Below are positions 17,700 through 26,148 of a DNA stretch of 64,000 nt, in pieces. Below the pieces are notes generated by a model. That model saw only the letters and a list, made by a program, of their open reading frames with translations, made no database searches and was not told the origin of the DNA. Made by a program: the position numbers and the translations under genes. The first letter of the stretch is position 1, and every line of letters begins with the position of its first letter. The DNA is from CAWJFP01 sp963842155 (lineage in GTDB: Bacteria; Pseudomonadota; Alphaproteobacteria; JACZXZ01): NCBI GenBank assembly GCA_963842155.1, contig CAWJFP010000039.1:1-64000 (forward strand), given 5' to 3'.

Positions 17700-18267
17700 G
17701 CTGCGCGGCCGCAGCATCGAAGCCCCCGAGGACGGCTCGGTGCGCCCGACCTCCGACCGGGTGCGGGAGAACCTGTTCAATCTGCTCGCCCATGGGCGCC
17801 TCGTGGTGGACGGCGTCTCGCCGCTCGAGGACGCGCTGGTGCTCGACGCCTTCGCGGGCTCGGGCGCGCTGGGGCTCGAGGCGCTCTCGCGCGGCGCGCA
17901 GGAAGCCGTGTTCCTCGACCGGGATTTGACGGCGCTGCAATGTCTGCGCGGCAATGTGAAGCGGCTCGGCGAGGAGGCGCGCGCCATCCTCGTCCAGGGC
18001 GACGCCTTGCGCCCGCCCAAGCGCGAAAGCGTGCGCGGCCATCCCGCGCCGCGCAGTCTCGTGTTCCTCGACCCGCCTTATCGCTCGGGCGTCGCGACCG
18101 AGTCGCTCGCCGCCTTGGCGGCGGCCGGCTGGCTCGCGCCCGGCGCCCTCGCCGTGCTCGAGCTCGACCAGGCGGACGGCTCGGCGCTTCCGCCCGGCTT
18201 CACGCTTGCCGATGAGCGGCGCTATGGCCGCACGCGGCTCGTTTTCGCCAGATGGGGGAGAGATTAA
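17680..18267 (+). CDS. rsmD: 16S rRNA (guanine(966)-N(2))-methyltransferase RsmD
   Basis: The 195-residue SAM-dependent enzyme starts MRIIAGRLRGR, the family signature. The SAM site is DAFAGSGALGLEALSRGA and the catalytic motif IV reads FLDPPYRSG (DPPY, as in N2-guanine methyltransferases). It overlaps the preceding pseudouridine synthase gene by 20 bp. It is convergent with mutL, with a 12-bp gap and no obvious terminator hairpin between them. Confidence 0.93.
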   Translation: MRIIAGRLRGRSIEAPEDGSVRPTSDRVRENLFNLLAHGRLVVDGVSPLEDALVLDAFAGSGALGLEALSRGAQEAVFLDRDLTALQCLRGNVKRLGEEARAILVQGDALRPPKRESVRGHPAPRSLVFLDPPYRSGVATESLAALAAAGWLAPGALAVLELDQADGSALPPGFTLADERRYGRTRLVFARWGRD

Positions 18268-18279
18268 ATCCGCCGCGCC

Positions 18280-20127
18280 TCATCGCCTTCCGAACAGCTT
18301 CTCGATATCGGCGAGCTTGAGCTCGACATAGGTGGGCCGGCCGTGATTGCACTGGCCGGAATGGGGCGTCGCCTCCATCTCGCGCAGGATCGCGTCCATC
18401 TCGGCGGCCGAGAGGCGGCGGCCCGCGCGCACGCTGCCATGGCAGGCGAGCGTGCCGCAGACCTCGGCGAGCCGCTCCTTGAGCGCATGCGTTTCGCCGA
18501 GCTCGGCCAGCTCGTCGGCGAGATCGCGCACCAGCCCCTTGATCTCGCATTCGCCGAGCAGCGCCGGCAGCTCGCGCACCACCACGGCACCAACGCCGAA
18601 GGGCTCGATGGTGAGCCCCAGCTCGTAGAGCTCGGCGGCGCGGGCGAGCAGCCGCTCGGCGGCTTGCGGCTCGAGCTCGACGACCTCGGGGATGAGGAGG
18701 AGCTGGCGCTTGACGCCGCTTGCCTCGAGCGCGCGCTTCATGCGCTCATAGACCAGCCGCTCATGCGCCGCATGCTGATCGACGATGACGATGCCGTCGG
18801 CCGTCTGGGCGACGATATAGGTGCCGTGGAGCTGCGCCCGCGCGGCGCCAAGGGGAAAGCCGCTCGCGCCGGCGGCGGCCTCGGCCTCGCCGCTTGCCAT
18901 GGCCGCGGCCGCGCTTTCCGCGCCAGGCGCCGAAGGCCGGGTCAGTCCCGGAAGCGAAGCGTCCGAGGGCGACGCCAGATATTGCGCCGCCGCCTCGGCG
19001 AAGCCGCGCGGAATGGCGCCGCCGCCGCGGGGATGGGAGTAGCCGCCATGGCCCGCTCCGCCCGCGGGCAAGCTGGCGGGGCGGAAGGCGCCGAGCGCCG
19101 CACCCGCGACCGTGGTCGAGGCGCGATGGCCGGCTCCCGCAAGCGCATGCTTGAGCGCGCTCACGATGAGGCCGCGCACCAGGCCCGCGTCGCGGAAGCG
19201 CACCTCGGCCTTGGTGGGGTGGACGTTCACGTCGAGCTGCTCGGGCGGCAGCTCGAGGAAGAGGGCGAGCATCGGGCTGCGGTCGCGCGCGAGGAAATCC
19301 TGATAGGCGCCCCTGACCGCGCCGGCGAGCAGCTTGTCGCGCACCGGCCGGCCATTGACGAAAAGATATTGCTGCTGCGCGGTGCCGCGGTTGAGCGTGG
19401 GCAGGCCGGCATAGCCGGAAAGCCTGAGCCCCTCGCGCTCCGCCGCGATGGCAAGCGCGTTCTCGGCGAACTCGCGCCCCATGATGGCGGCGAGGCGCGC
19501 GAGCCGCGCGTCGAGCAGGTCGCCTTCGGCCGCATTGAGCTTGACCAGCGCCCTGCTGCCGTCCGAGAGGGCGAAGGCGACGGCGGGATGGGCCATGGCG
19601 AGGCGGTTGATCGCGTCGATGGCATGGCCGAGCTCGGTGCGCTCGCTTTTGAGGAATTTGAGGCGCGCCGGGGTGGCGAAGAATAGGTCGCGCACCTCGA
19701 CCCGCGTGCCGGGCGGCATGGCCGCGGGCTCGGGCCGGCCTTTCCTGCCGCCCTCGACCGCGAGGCTCCAACCGTTGGCGGCGCCGCGCGGGCGGCTCGC
19801 GATCGAGAGCCGGCTGACCGCGCCAATCGAGGGCAAGGCCTCGCCGCGGAAGCCCAGGGTCGCGATGCGGGTGAGATCCTCGTCCGGCAGCTTGGAGGTG
19901 GCGTGGCGCTCGACGGCGAGGGTGAGCTCCTCGGCCGTCATGCCGCTGCCGTCGTCCGTCACGGCGATGAGGGCGCGCCCGCCTTCGCGTAGGCTCGCCT
20001 CGATGCGCCCGGCGCCGGCATCGAGGGCGTTCTCGATCAACTCCTTGAGGGCCGCCGCAGGCCGCTCCACCACCTCGCCGGCCGCGATCTGGTTGACCAG
20101 ATTGGGCGGCAGGACGCGGATGGCCAT
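18280..20127 (-). CDS. mutL: DNA mismatch repair protein MutL
   Basis: This 615-residue protein starts MAIRVLPPNLVNQIAAGEVV; longer in-frame extension is ruled out by the downstream family start. N-terminal GHKL ATPase motifs are present: ENALDAGAG, DDGSGM, GFRGEALPSI. A Gly/Ala/Pro-rich linker (about residues 330-430) joins the C-terminal domain. That domain contains the metal-dependent nicking motif DQHAAHERLVYE and CNHGRPT, so this MutL should be an endonuclease, as expected in bacteria without MutH. It is convergent with rsmD. Confidence 0.95.
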   Translation of the reverse strand: MAIRVLPPNLVNQIAAGEVVERPAAALKELIENALDAGAGRIEASLREGGRALIAVTDDGSGMTAEELTLAVERHATSKLPDEDLTRIATLGFRGEALPSIGAVSRLSIASRPRGAANGWSLAVEGGRKGRPEPAAMPPGTRVEVRDLFFATPARLKFLKSERTELGHAIDAINRLAMAHPAVAFALSDGSRALVKLNAAEGDLLDARLARLAAIMGREFAENALAIAAEREGLRLSGYAGLPTLNRGTAQQQYLFVNGRPVRDKLLAGAVRGAYQDFLARDRSPMLALFLELPPEQLDVNVHPTKAEVRFRDAGLVRGLIVSALKHALAGAGHRASTTVAGAALGAFRPASLPAGGAGHGGYSHPRGGGAIPRGFAEAAAQYLASPSDASLPGLTRPSAPGAESAAAAMASGEAEAAAGASGFPLGAARAQLHGTYIVAQTADGIVIVDQHAAHERLVYERMKRALEASGVKRQLLLIPEVVELEPQAAERLLARAAELYELGLTIEPFGVGAVVVRELPALLGECEIKGLVRDLADELAELGETHALKERLAEVCGTLACHGSVRAGRRLSAAEMDAILREMEATPHSGQCNHGRPTYVELKLADIEKLFGRR

Positions 20128-20143
20128 CAAGCGTCCCTTCGCG

Positions 20144-20710
20144 TCAGAACCAGTCGAAGAGTCCGCCCAGGAAGCCGCTGCTCGAGCCCTCGCCCTTGCG
20201 CTCGATGCTGGGCGTCTGGTCGGCGTTGGAGCTGAAGATGTTGTCGAAGAAGCCGTTATCCTTCTTCGGCGGCGGCGGCGGATTGAGCAAGGCGTTGGTG
20301 AAGCCCTGCTCCTCCTGGTTGAGCGCCTGGGTCTCGGAATCCACTTTGTTGCGCACGGTATTGTTCGGCCGCACCGCGCCTGCATGCTGGAGCAGCGCCG
20401 ACTCGCCGAGCGAGAGGCCGCCGCGACGCTGCACCGCGCCGTTGCCGGCCTCCTTGTCGAGACCGAAGACGGCGGCGCGCGCCGAGGCCGCGGCCGACAG
20501 GTCGGTCGTCGGCCCGCCGGTCGCCGGCGGGCGGAGATTATAATCCGGCGGCAAGGTGAGCGGCGGCCGGCGCACCGAATCGTCGTTCACCCCCGGCTGC
20601 GGGCCGTTGCCCGCGACCACGTTATAGACACCGCGAGCCGTGTCGCAGGCGCCGAGCGCTAGCAAGGCGGCCGCGGCGATGCAAAGCTTGAGTCCCGTTC
20701 GCGTAGCCAT
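20144..20710 (-). CDS. DUF3035 lipoprotein (BamF-like)
   Basis: The chosen start, MATRTGLKLC, gives 188 residues with a lipoprotein signal and lipobox LGAC. The mature part contains the family pattern RRPPLTLPPDYNLRPP, then Ala-rich helices and a Pro-rich segment (NPPPPPKKDNGFFDNIF). DUF3035 proteins sit next to lspA in alphaproteobacteria, and one member (BamF) belongs to the outer-membrane assembly complex in Caulobacter. Longer in-frame starts would run into lspA and are rejected. mutL begins 16 bp downstream on the same strand. Confidence 0.82.
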   Translation of the reverse strand: MATRTGLKLCIAAAALLALGACDTARGVYNVVAGNGPQPGVNDDSVRRPPLTLPPDYNLRPPATGGPTTDLSAAASARAAVFGLDKEAGNGAVQRRGGLSLGESALLQHAGAVRPNNTVRNKVDSETQALNQEEQGFTNALLNPPPPPKKDNGFFDNIFSSNADQTPSIERKGEGSSSGFLGGLFDWF

Positions 20711-20778
20711 CCCCACTCCCGTCCATCGGCCGCCGCCCTTAAACCGGGCGCGGCCTTGAAGCCCTCGTCGCGCGCATT

Positions 20779-21246
20779 TTAGGACTTTTCGCCCTTGGCA
20801 AACAAGGCCTCGGCCAACAGCAGCACGACGCCGACGGTGATCGCGGAATCGGCGAGGTTGAAGGCCGGCCAATGATAGTCGCCGAGATGGAGATCGATGA
20901 AGTCGGTGACCGCCGTCGAATAGAGACGGTCGGCCACGTTGCCGATGGCGCCGCCCGCGATGAGCCCGACGGCGGCGGAGACGAGCCGGCTGCGCGCGCG
21001 CCATTGCCAGAAGAAGAGCCAGCCGACGATGACCAGCGCCAGTGCGGAGAGCAGCCACGGTCCCCAGGGCGCGTCGAAGCGGAAGAGGCTGAAGCTGATG
21101 CCGCGGTTGCGCGCCAGCACGAGGTCGAGGAAGGGTGCCAACTCGACGACGCGCGGCGGATGCATGACGATGGCGAGGATCCACCATTTGCTGAGCTGAT
21201 CGAGCAGGATCACGAGGAGGGCGAGGACGAGGGAGAGCCCGGTCAT
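20779..21246 (-). CDS. lspA: Lipoprotein signal peptidase LspA
   Basis: The 155-residue protein from MTGLSLVLALLVILLDQLSK has four membrane helices. The two catalytic Asp residues lie in GNVADRLY and FNLADSAI, and RNRGISFSLF is also conserved. It removes signal peptides from prolipoproteins after diacylglyceryl transfer, so it serves the several lipoproteins encoded in this window. Its start lies 49 bp downstream of the end of ileS, the classical ileS-lspA order, and the DUF3035 lipoprotein follows. Confidence 0.94.
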   Translation of the reverse strand: MTGLSLVLALLVILLDQLSKWWILAIVMHPPRVVELAPFLDLVLARNRGISFSLFRFDAPWGPWLLSALALVIVGWLFFWQWRARSRLVSAAVGLIAGGAIGNVADRLYSTAVTDFIDLHLGDYHWPAFNLADSAITVGVVLLLAEALFAKGEKS

Positions 21247-21295
21247 GCGGGCCGAGCTCCGGCTTCCCCAGGCCGCGCCGAGCGGGCGCGGGCGC

Positions 21296-24142
21296 TCAAG
21301 CGGCGGCGACAAGGCCGGTCACCACGCCGTGGCAGCGGTCGCAAAGCCCGGGATGGTCGCGATGGCGCCCCACCTCGGGCAACACCATCCAGCAGCGCTC
21401 GCATTTGGCGCCTTGGGCCAATCCCGGCACCACGCCGATGCCGTCGAGCTCCGGCAGGGTGAAGGCGCCCTCGGGCGGCGGGCCCTCGCGCAGCGTCGCG
21501 CCCGAGGTGATGGCGAGCTCGGCCAAGTCGAGGCCAGCGAGGGCCGCGACATATTCCGCGGTGGCGTAGACAATGGGGTGCGCCTGCAGGCTCGAGCCGA
21601 TGCGCTTTTGCGCGCGCTCGACCTCGAGCGCGCCCGTCACGACGCGGCGCAGCCGGCGCACCATCTCCCATTTCGCGGCGAGCGCCTCGTCGCGCCAGCT
21701 CTCGGGCAGCTCGGGGAAGAGGCGCAGATGGACGCTGCCCTCGGGGTCGGCATGGCGGGCGAGCCAGGCCTCCTCGGCGGTGAAGCAAAGCACCGGCGCG
21801 AACCAGGCGGTGAGGCAATCATAGAGCCGCTCGAGCACCGTGCGCGCCGCGCGCCGGCGCGGCGAGCTCGGCGCGTCGCAATAGAGCGAATCCTTGCGAA
21901 TGTCGAAATAGAAGGCCGAGAGGTCGGTGGCGCAGAAATTATGCAGCTCGGTGAACCAGCCATGGAGGTCGAAATCCTCGACGGCGCGGCGCCCGAGCCG
22001 GTCGAGCTGCCACAGGCGATGGAGGATCCAGCGCTCGAGCTCGGGCATCGCCGCGGGCTCGACGCGCTCGGCCGGATCGAAGCCGTCGAGATTGCCGAGC
22101 AGATAGCGCAGGCTGTTGCGCAGGCGGCGATAGATGTCCGCCACATGCTTGAGGATCTCGGGGCCGATGCGGAGATCGTCGGAATAGTCCGACCACACGA
22201 CCCAGAGCCGCAGGATGTCGGCGCCATATTGATCCACCACCTCCTGCGGCGCCGTCACGTTGCCGAGCGACTTGGACATTTTGCGCCCCAGCTCGTCCAT
22301 GACGAAGCCGTGGGTGAGCACGGCCTCGAAAGGCGCACGGCCGCGCGTGCCGCAGGATTCGAGGAGCGAGGAATGGAACCAGCCGCGATGCTGGTCCGAG
22401 CCCTCGAGATAGAGCGAGGCGGGCCACTTCAGATCGGGCCGCCGCTCGAGCACGAAGGCGTGCGTCGAGCCGCTGTCGAACCAGACCTCGACGATGTCGG
22501 TGACGGGCTCGAAGTTCGCCGGGTCGTGGTCGTTGCCGAGGAAACGCGAGGGCGGGCTCGCAAACCAGGCCTCGGCGCCCTCGCGCTCGAAAATCTCGGC
22601 GATGCGGTCGATAACGGCCTGCTCGCGCAGCGGCTCGCCCGTGCGCTTGTCGACGAAGACGGCGATCGGCACGCCCCAGGCGCGTTGGCGCGAGACGCAC
22701 CAGTCTGGGCGGTTCTCGATCATGGCGTGGAGCCGCTCCTTGCCTTGCGGGGGGACGAAGCGCGTGGCCGCGATGGCGGCGAGCGCCTTCTGGCGCAGAT
22801 CGTTCGTCTCCATCGAGATGAACCATTGCGGCGTGGCGCGGAAGATGAGCGGCGCCTTGGAGCGCCAGGAATGAGGATAGGAATGGGTGAGCGGCGCTTG
22901 GGCGAGGAGCGCGCCCGCTTCCCTAAGCGCGGCGATGATCGGCTTTTCGGCAGGCGAGTAATATTTGCCGTTCTTGCCTTGGGCAAGCACGAAAAGCCCG
23001 GCGAAGAGCGGCACGCGCGGCGCATAGCTCCCATCGGCCAGCACCGTCTCGGGCACTTCGATCCCGTGCGCCTGGGCAAGGTCGAAATCTTCCGCGCCAT
23101 GGCCGGGTGCGGTATGAACGAAGCCGGTGCCGTCGCTCTCGCTGACATGATCGCCCGGCAGCAGCGGCACGTCGAACTCGTAGCCCCGGCCGCGCAAAGG
23201 ATGGGCGCAGATCGCGCCGGCGAGAGCCGCGCCCGGCAGCCGCGCCTTCACCTCGTAGCTGGCGATGCCGGCGGCCTGCGCGAGTGCCTCCATGAGCCGC
23301 TCCGCGACGAGAAGCCGCTCGCCCGGCCGCGCCAGGCTGCCTTCGGCCGTCGCCGTCACCTCGATGGCGACATAGGCGAAGCCCGGCCCGTAGGCGACGG
23401 CGCGGTTGCCCGGAATCGTCCAGGGCGTGGTGGTCCAGATCACGACCGAGGCGCCGGCGAGCGCCGGATCGCCCGCGCGGAGCACGGGAAAGCGCACATG
23501 GATCGCGGTCGAGCGGTGGTCGTGATACTCGACCTCGGCTTCCGCGAGCGCGGTCTGCTCGACGATCGACCAAAGCACCGGCTTCGAACCCTTGTAGAGC
23601 CCGCCATTCATGAGGAACTTGCCGATCTCGCGCACGATCTGCGCCTCGGCGCCGAAGCTCATGGTGGTATAGGGATGGGCCCAGTCGCCCTCGACGCCCA
23701 GGCGGCGGAACTCGCCTTTCTGCACCTCGAGCCAATGCTCGGCGAAGGCGCGACAGGCGCGGCGCAACTCGGCGATCGGCACGTCGTCCTTGCGCCTCCC
23801 CTCGGCGCGATATTGCTCCTCGATCTTCCACTCGATGGGCAGGCCGTGGCAGTCCCAGCCGGGCACGTAGTTGGCGTCCTTGCCCAGCATCTGCTGCGAG
23901 CGGTTGACCGCGTCCTTGAGGATCTTGTTGAGGCCGGTGCCGATATGGAGATGGCCGTTGGCGTAGGGCGGCCCGTCATGGAGGATGAATTTCTCGCGCC
24001 CGGCCGAGGCGATGCGCAGGCGGCGATAAAGATCGAGCGCATTCCAGCGCGCCAGCCAGTCGGGCTCGCGCTTCGGCAGGTCCCCCCGCATCGGAAAATC
24101 CGTGCGCGGGAGGAAGACGGTCGCTCGATAGTCGGTGGCCAT
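21296..24142 (-). CDS. ileS: Isoleucine-tRNA ligase
   Basis: This 948-residue class Ia synthetase has the HIGH motif as HLHIGTG, following DGPPYANG, and the KMSKS motif as KMSKSLGN. An editing (CP1) domain lies between them, and a C-terminal zinc finger (CERCWMVLP and LCDRCHGVV) closes the protein. It charges tRNA-Ile. The first gene of the ileS-lspA-DUF3035 cluster; its start is preceded by about 45 bp without a gene and then by the duplicated methyltransferase region, which is on the same strand but looks foreign. Confidence 0.97.
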   Translation of the reverse strand: MATDYRATVFLPRTDFPMRGDLPKREPDWLARWNALDLYRRLRIASAGREKFILHDGPPYANGHLHIGTGLNKILKDAVNRSQQMLGKDANYVPGWDCHGLPIEWKIEEQYRAEGRRKDDVPIAELRRACRAFAEHWLEVQKGEFRRLGVEGDWAHPYTTMSFGAEAQIVREIGKFLMNGGLYKGSKPVLWSIVEQTALAEAEVEYHDHRSTAIHVRFPVLRAGDPALAGASVVIWTTTPWTIPGNRAVAYGPGFAYVAIEVTATAEGSLARPGERLLVAERLMEALAQAAGIASYEVKARLPGAALAGAICAHPLRGRGYEFDVPLLPGDHVSESDGTGFVHTAPGHGAEDFDLAQAHGIEVPETVLADGSYAPRVPLFAGLFVLAQGKNGKYYSPAEKPIIAALREAGALLAQAPLTHSYPHSWRSKAPLIFRATPQWFISMETNDLRQKALAAIAATRFVPPQGKERLHAMIENRPDWCVSRQRAWGVPIAVFVDKRTGEPLREQAVIDRIAEIFEREGAEAWFASPPSRFLGNDHDPANFEPVTDIVEVWFDSGSTHAFVLERRPDLKWPASLYLEGSDQHRGWFHSSLLESCGTRGRAPFEAVLTHGFVMDELGRKMSKSLGNVTAPQEVVDQYGADILRLWVVWSDYSDDLRIGPEILKHVADIYRRLRNSLRYLLGNLDGFDPAERVEPAAMPELERWILHRLWQLDRLGRRAVEDFDLHGWFTELHNFCATDLSAFYFDIRKDSLYCDAPSSPRRRAARTVLERLYDCLTAWFAPVLCFTAEEAWLARHADPEGSVHLRLFPELPESWRDEALAAKWEMVRRLRRVVTGALEVERAQKRIGSSLQAHPIVYATAEYVAALAGLDLAELAITSGATLREGPPPEGAFTLPELDGIGVVPGLAQGAKCERCWMVLPEVGRHRDHPGLCDRCHGVVTGLVAAA

Positions 24143-24246
24143 GCTCGGTCGCGGGCGGCTGATAGGCTAGGGAGGTGCCGGGAGGGGCGGATGTTAGGGA
24201 CGCCCCCTTGGAGCGTCAAGGCGCGCCGCCACGTCGAGCCTCGAGT

Positions 24247-25086
24247 TCAGAGTCGGCCGACCATGATCGGGCAGCGGTCACCCATCTCGTATCTCGGCAA
24301 ATGGCGGTCGAGGAGCGAAACCCCTTCGGCTTCCAGCATGGCAATCAACTCGTCGAGGGTGGGAAAGTTTAGTCGTACCTGTTTGCCTCGAAAGAGCTCG
24401 ATGGTCCGGACCACTTCCGGCCGCCAGCCGCATCTCTCCGATAGCCCTTCGACTTCGGACTCGAGCCGGCGCCAGAATCGCCAGACCTCATCCAGCGTTA
24501 CGCCCTCTTCCGGGCGGGATTGCAGTGCCATGGCCAGACGAAACTTGAAGGCGTGAAAGCTCCCGGCTGCGCCGGTTTGCGCGGTCTGGAAAAGCGCCGG
24601 GATGCTTTCCGGAATGGCCGGACGGGCAAAGCTGCGCAAGATCAGGAGGGCTCGCGGGCGCGCCAGCACGGCCAGTCTTGCCAGCAATCGCCGCATCTCT
24701 CCCGGATACCTCAAGGCGTTGATGCTGCCGTCGCCGATCACCATGTCGTACGGCCGCGCGGGCCGGGGGAGCGCGAACCAATCGTCGCACAGCGCATGGC
24801 GTAAACCGGGTACGTCGCCGGGCCACACGCTTGTGACCATTTCCTGCGCTTTATCGACACCGGTGACGACCGTCCGCGCGGGCCATGACATGGTCGCTAT
24901 CTCGGGCGTAACACCGAGTATGAGCGCCGTGCTTGCGGCATCCGGGGGGGTGTCCGAATAGGCATTGATGAAGCGCAGGAAAGCGGTCAAGTCCTCGCCG
25001 CAAGGGCGCAGAGGCGACGAGTAGAGGTCCCAGCTCCGAGCCGTAGAATTCCAGTGTGCGCGTCCGTACTCGTCGGCCAGTGACAT
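24247..25086 (-). CDS. SAM-dependent methyltransferase-like protein, copy 1
   Basis: This 279-residue cytosolic protein has a Rossmann-like methyltransferase pattern: TALILGVTPEIATM (motif I position, with Gly but not the full GxGxG), VTGVDKAQEMV (acidic residue of motif II) and YDMVIGDGSINAL, followed by MRRLLARLAVLARPRALLIL. The C-terminal half is helical. Copy 2 is 25306-26145, about 84% identical and without gaps. The gene lies downstream of a ligase-like enzyme and its remnant. The substrate is unknown; context suggests a tailoring step on a ligase-activated acid. AT content is higher than in flanking core genes. Confidence 0.65.
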   Translation of the reverse strand: MSLADEYGRAHWNSTARSWDLYSSPLRPCGEDLTAFLRFINAYSDTPPDAASTALILGVTPEIATMSWPARTVVTGVDKAQEMVTSVWPGDVPGLRHALCDDWFALPRPARPYDMVIGDGSINALRYPGEMRRLLARLAVLARPRALLILRSFARPAIPESIPALFQTAQTGAAGSFHAFKFRLAMALQSRPEEGVTLDEVWRFWRRLESEVEGLSERCGWRPEVVRTIELFRGKQVRLNFPTLDELIAMLEAEGVSLLDRHLPRYEMGDRCPIMVGRL

Positions 25087-25089
25087 CGA

Positions 25090-25245
25090 TTATCGCCCTT
25101 GTTCCAGCCGTTCGAGCGCCGCTCGGTGAGCGCGAGGATCGATCTCGGTTTCCGGATCGGGATAAAAGTCGGAGTCGAATTCGGCTGCTTGCCGCTCGGG
25201 CTCGCTTGGATCTCGTCCACTTCGACGATGCGCAGCAGCGATAAA
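25090..25245 (-). pseudogene. Duplicated 3' end of the PaaK-like ligase gene
   Basis: The segment encodes EFDSDFYPDPETEIDPRAHR and the same C-terminus (RAALERLEQGR) as the ligase ending at 26149. The preceding residues are out of frame because of a one-base difference near 25183, and the duplication breaks off at about 25240. It is a leftover of the tandem duplication and cannot encode an enzyme. It may still be translated as a short peptide. Confidence 0.75.
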
Positions 25246-25305
25246 GCGGATGTTATGGACGCCCCCTCGGAGCGTCAAGGCGCGCCGCCACGTCGAACCT
25301 CGAGT

Positions 25306-26145
25306 TCAGAGCCGGCCGACCATGACGGGGCAGCGGTCGCCCATCTCGTATTTCGGCGAGTAGCGGTCGAGGAGCGAAACCCCTTCGGCTTCCAGCGTGG
25401 CAATCAACTCATCGAGGGTGGGAAAGGTCAGTCGCATTTGGTTGCCGCGAAGGAGTTCGATGGTCCGGACCACATCCGGCGGCCAGCCGCATCGCTCCGA
25501 CACGCCTTCGACTTCGGCCTCAAGCCGGCGCCAGAGCTGCCACAGCTCGTCCATACCGACACCCTCGTCCGGGCGCGGCTGCAGTGCCATGGCCAGACGG
25601 AACTTGAAGGCGTGAAAGCTCCCGGCCGACGCGGATTGCGCGGCCTGGAAAAGAGCTGCGATGCTTTCCGGGATGGCTGGACGCGCAAAGCTGCGCAAGA
25701 TCAGGAGAGCTCCAGGGCGCGCCAGCTTGCGCAGTTTTGCCAGCAATCGCCGCATCTCTCCCGGATACCTCATCGTGTTGATGCTGCCGTCGCCGATCAC
25801 CACATCGTACGGCCGCCCAGGCCGGGGGAGCGCGAACCAATCGTCGCACAGCGCATGGCGTAAACCGGGTACGTCGCCGGGCCACACGCTCTTGACCATT
25901 TCCTGCGCTTTATCGACACCGGTGACGACCGTCCGCGCGGGCCATGACATGGTCGCTATCTCGGGCGTTACTCCTAATATTAGCGCCGTGCTTGCGGCAT
26001 CCGGGGGGATGTCCGAATAGGCATTGATGAAGCGCAGGAAAGTGGTTACGTCCTCGCCGCTAGGGCGCACTGGCGAGGAGAAGAGGTGCCAGCTCCGAGC
26101 TCTGGAATTCCAGTGTGTGCGTCCGTACTCGTCGCCATGCGGCAT
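25306..26145 (-). CDS. SAM-dependent methyltransferase-like protein, copy 2
   Basis: The second 279-residue copy is collinear with 24247-25086 and differs at about 46 positions. The core (TALILGVTPEIATMSWPART, GDGSINTMRYPGEMRRLLAK) is conserved, whereas the N-terminus and the region after residue 170 vary. It starts three bases after the ligase stop, so it is probably co-translated with the ligase and represents the original arrangement. Both copies are open, which suggests both are, or recently were, functional. The motifs support a methyltransferase fold but not a substrate. Confidence 0.65.
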   Translation of the reverse strand: MPHGDEYGRTHWNSRARSWHLFSSPVRPSGEDVTTFLRFINAYSDIPPDAASTALILGVTPEIATMSWPARTVVTGVDKAQEMVKSVWPGDVPGLRHALCDDWFALPRPGRPYDVVIGDGSINTMRYPGEMRRLLAKLRKLARPGALLILRSFARPAIPESIAALFQAAQSASAGSFHAFKFRLAMALQPRPDEGVGMDELWQLWRRLEAEVEGVSERCGWPPDVVRTIELLRGNQMRLTFPTLDELIATLEAEGVSLLDRYSPKYEMGDRCPVMVGRL

Positions 26146-26148
26146 CGA

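Noticed and set aside
21245..24556. A very long open frame (over 1100 codons) on the plus strand opposite ileS
   Set aside because: It is the antisense shadow of the well-supported ileS gene. High GC content suppresses stop codons, and the translation is low-complexity and lacks any motif.
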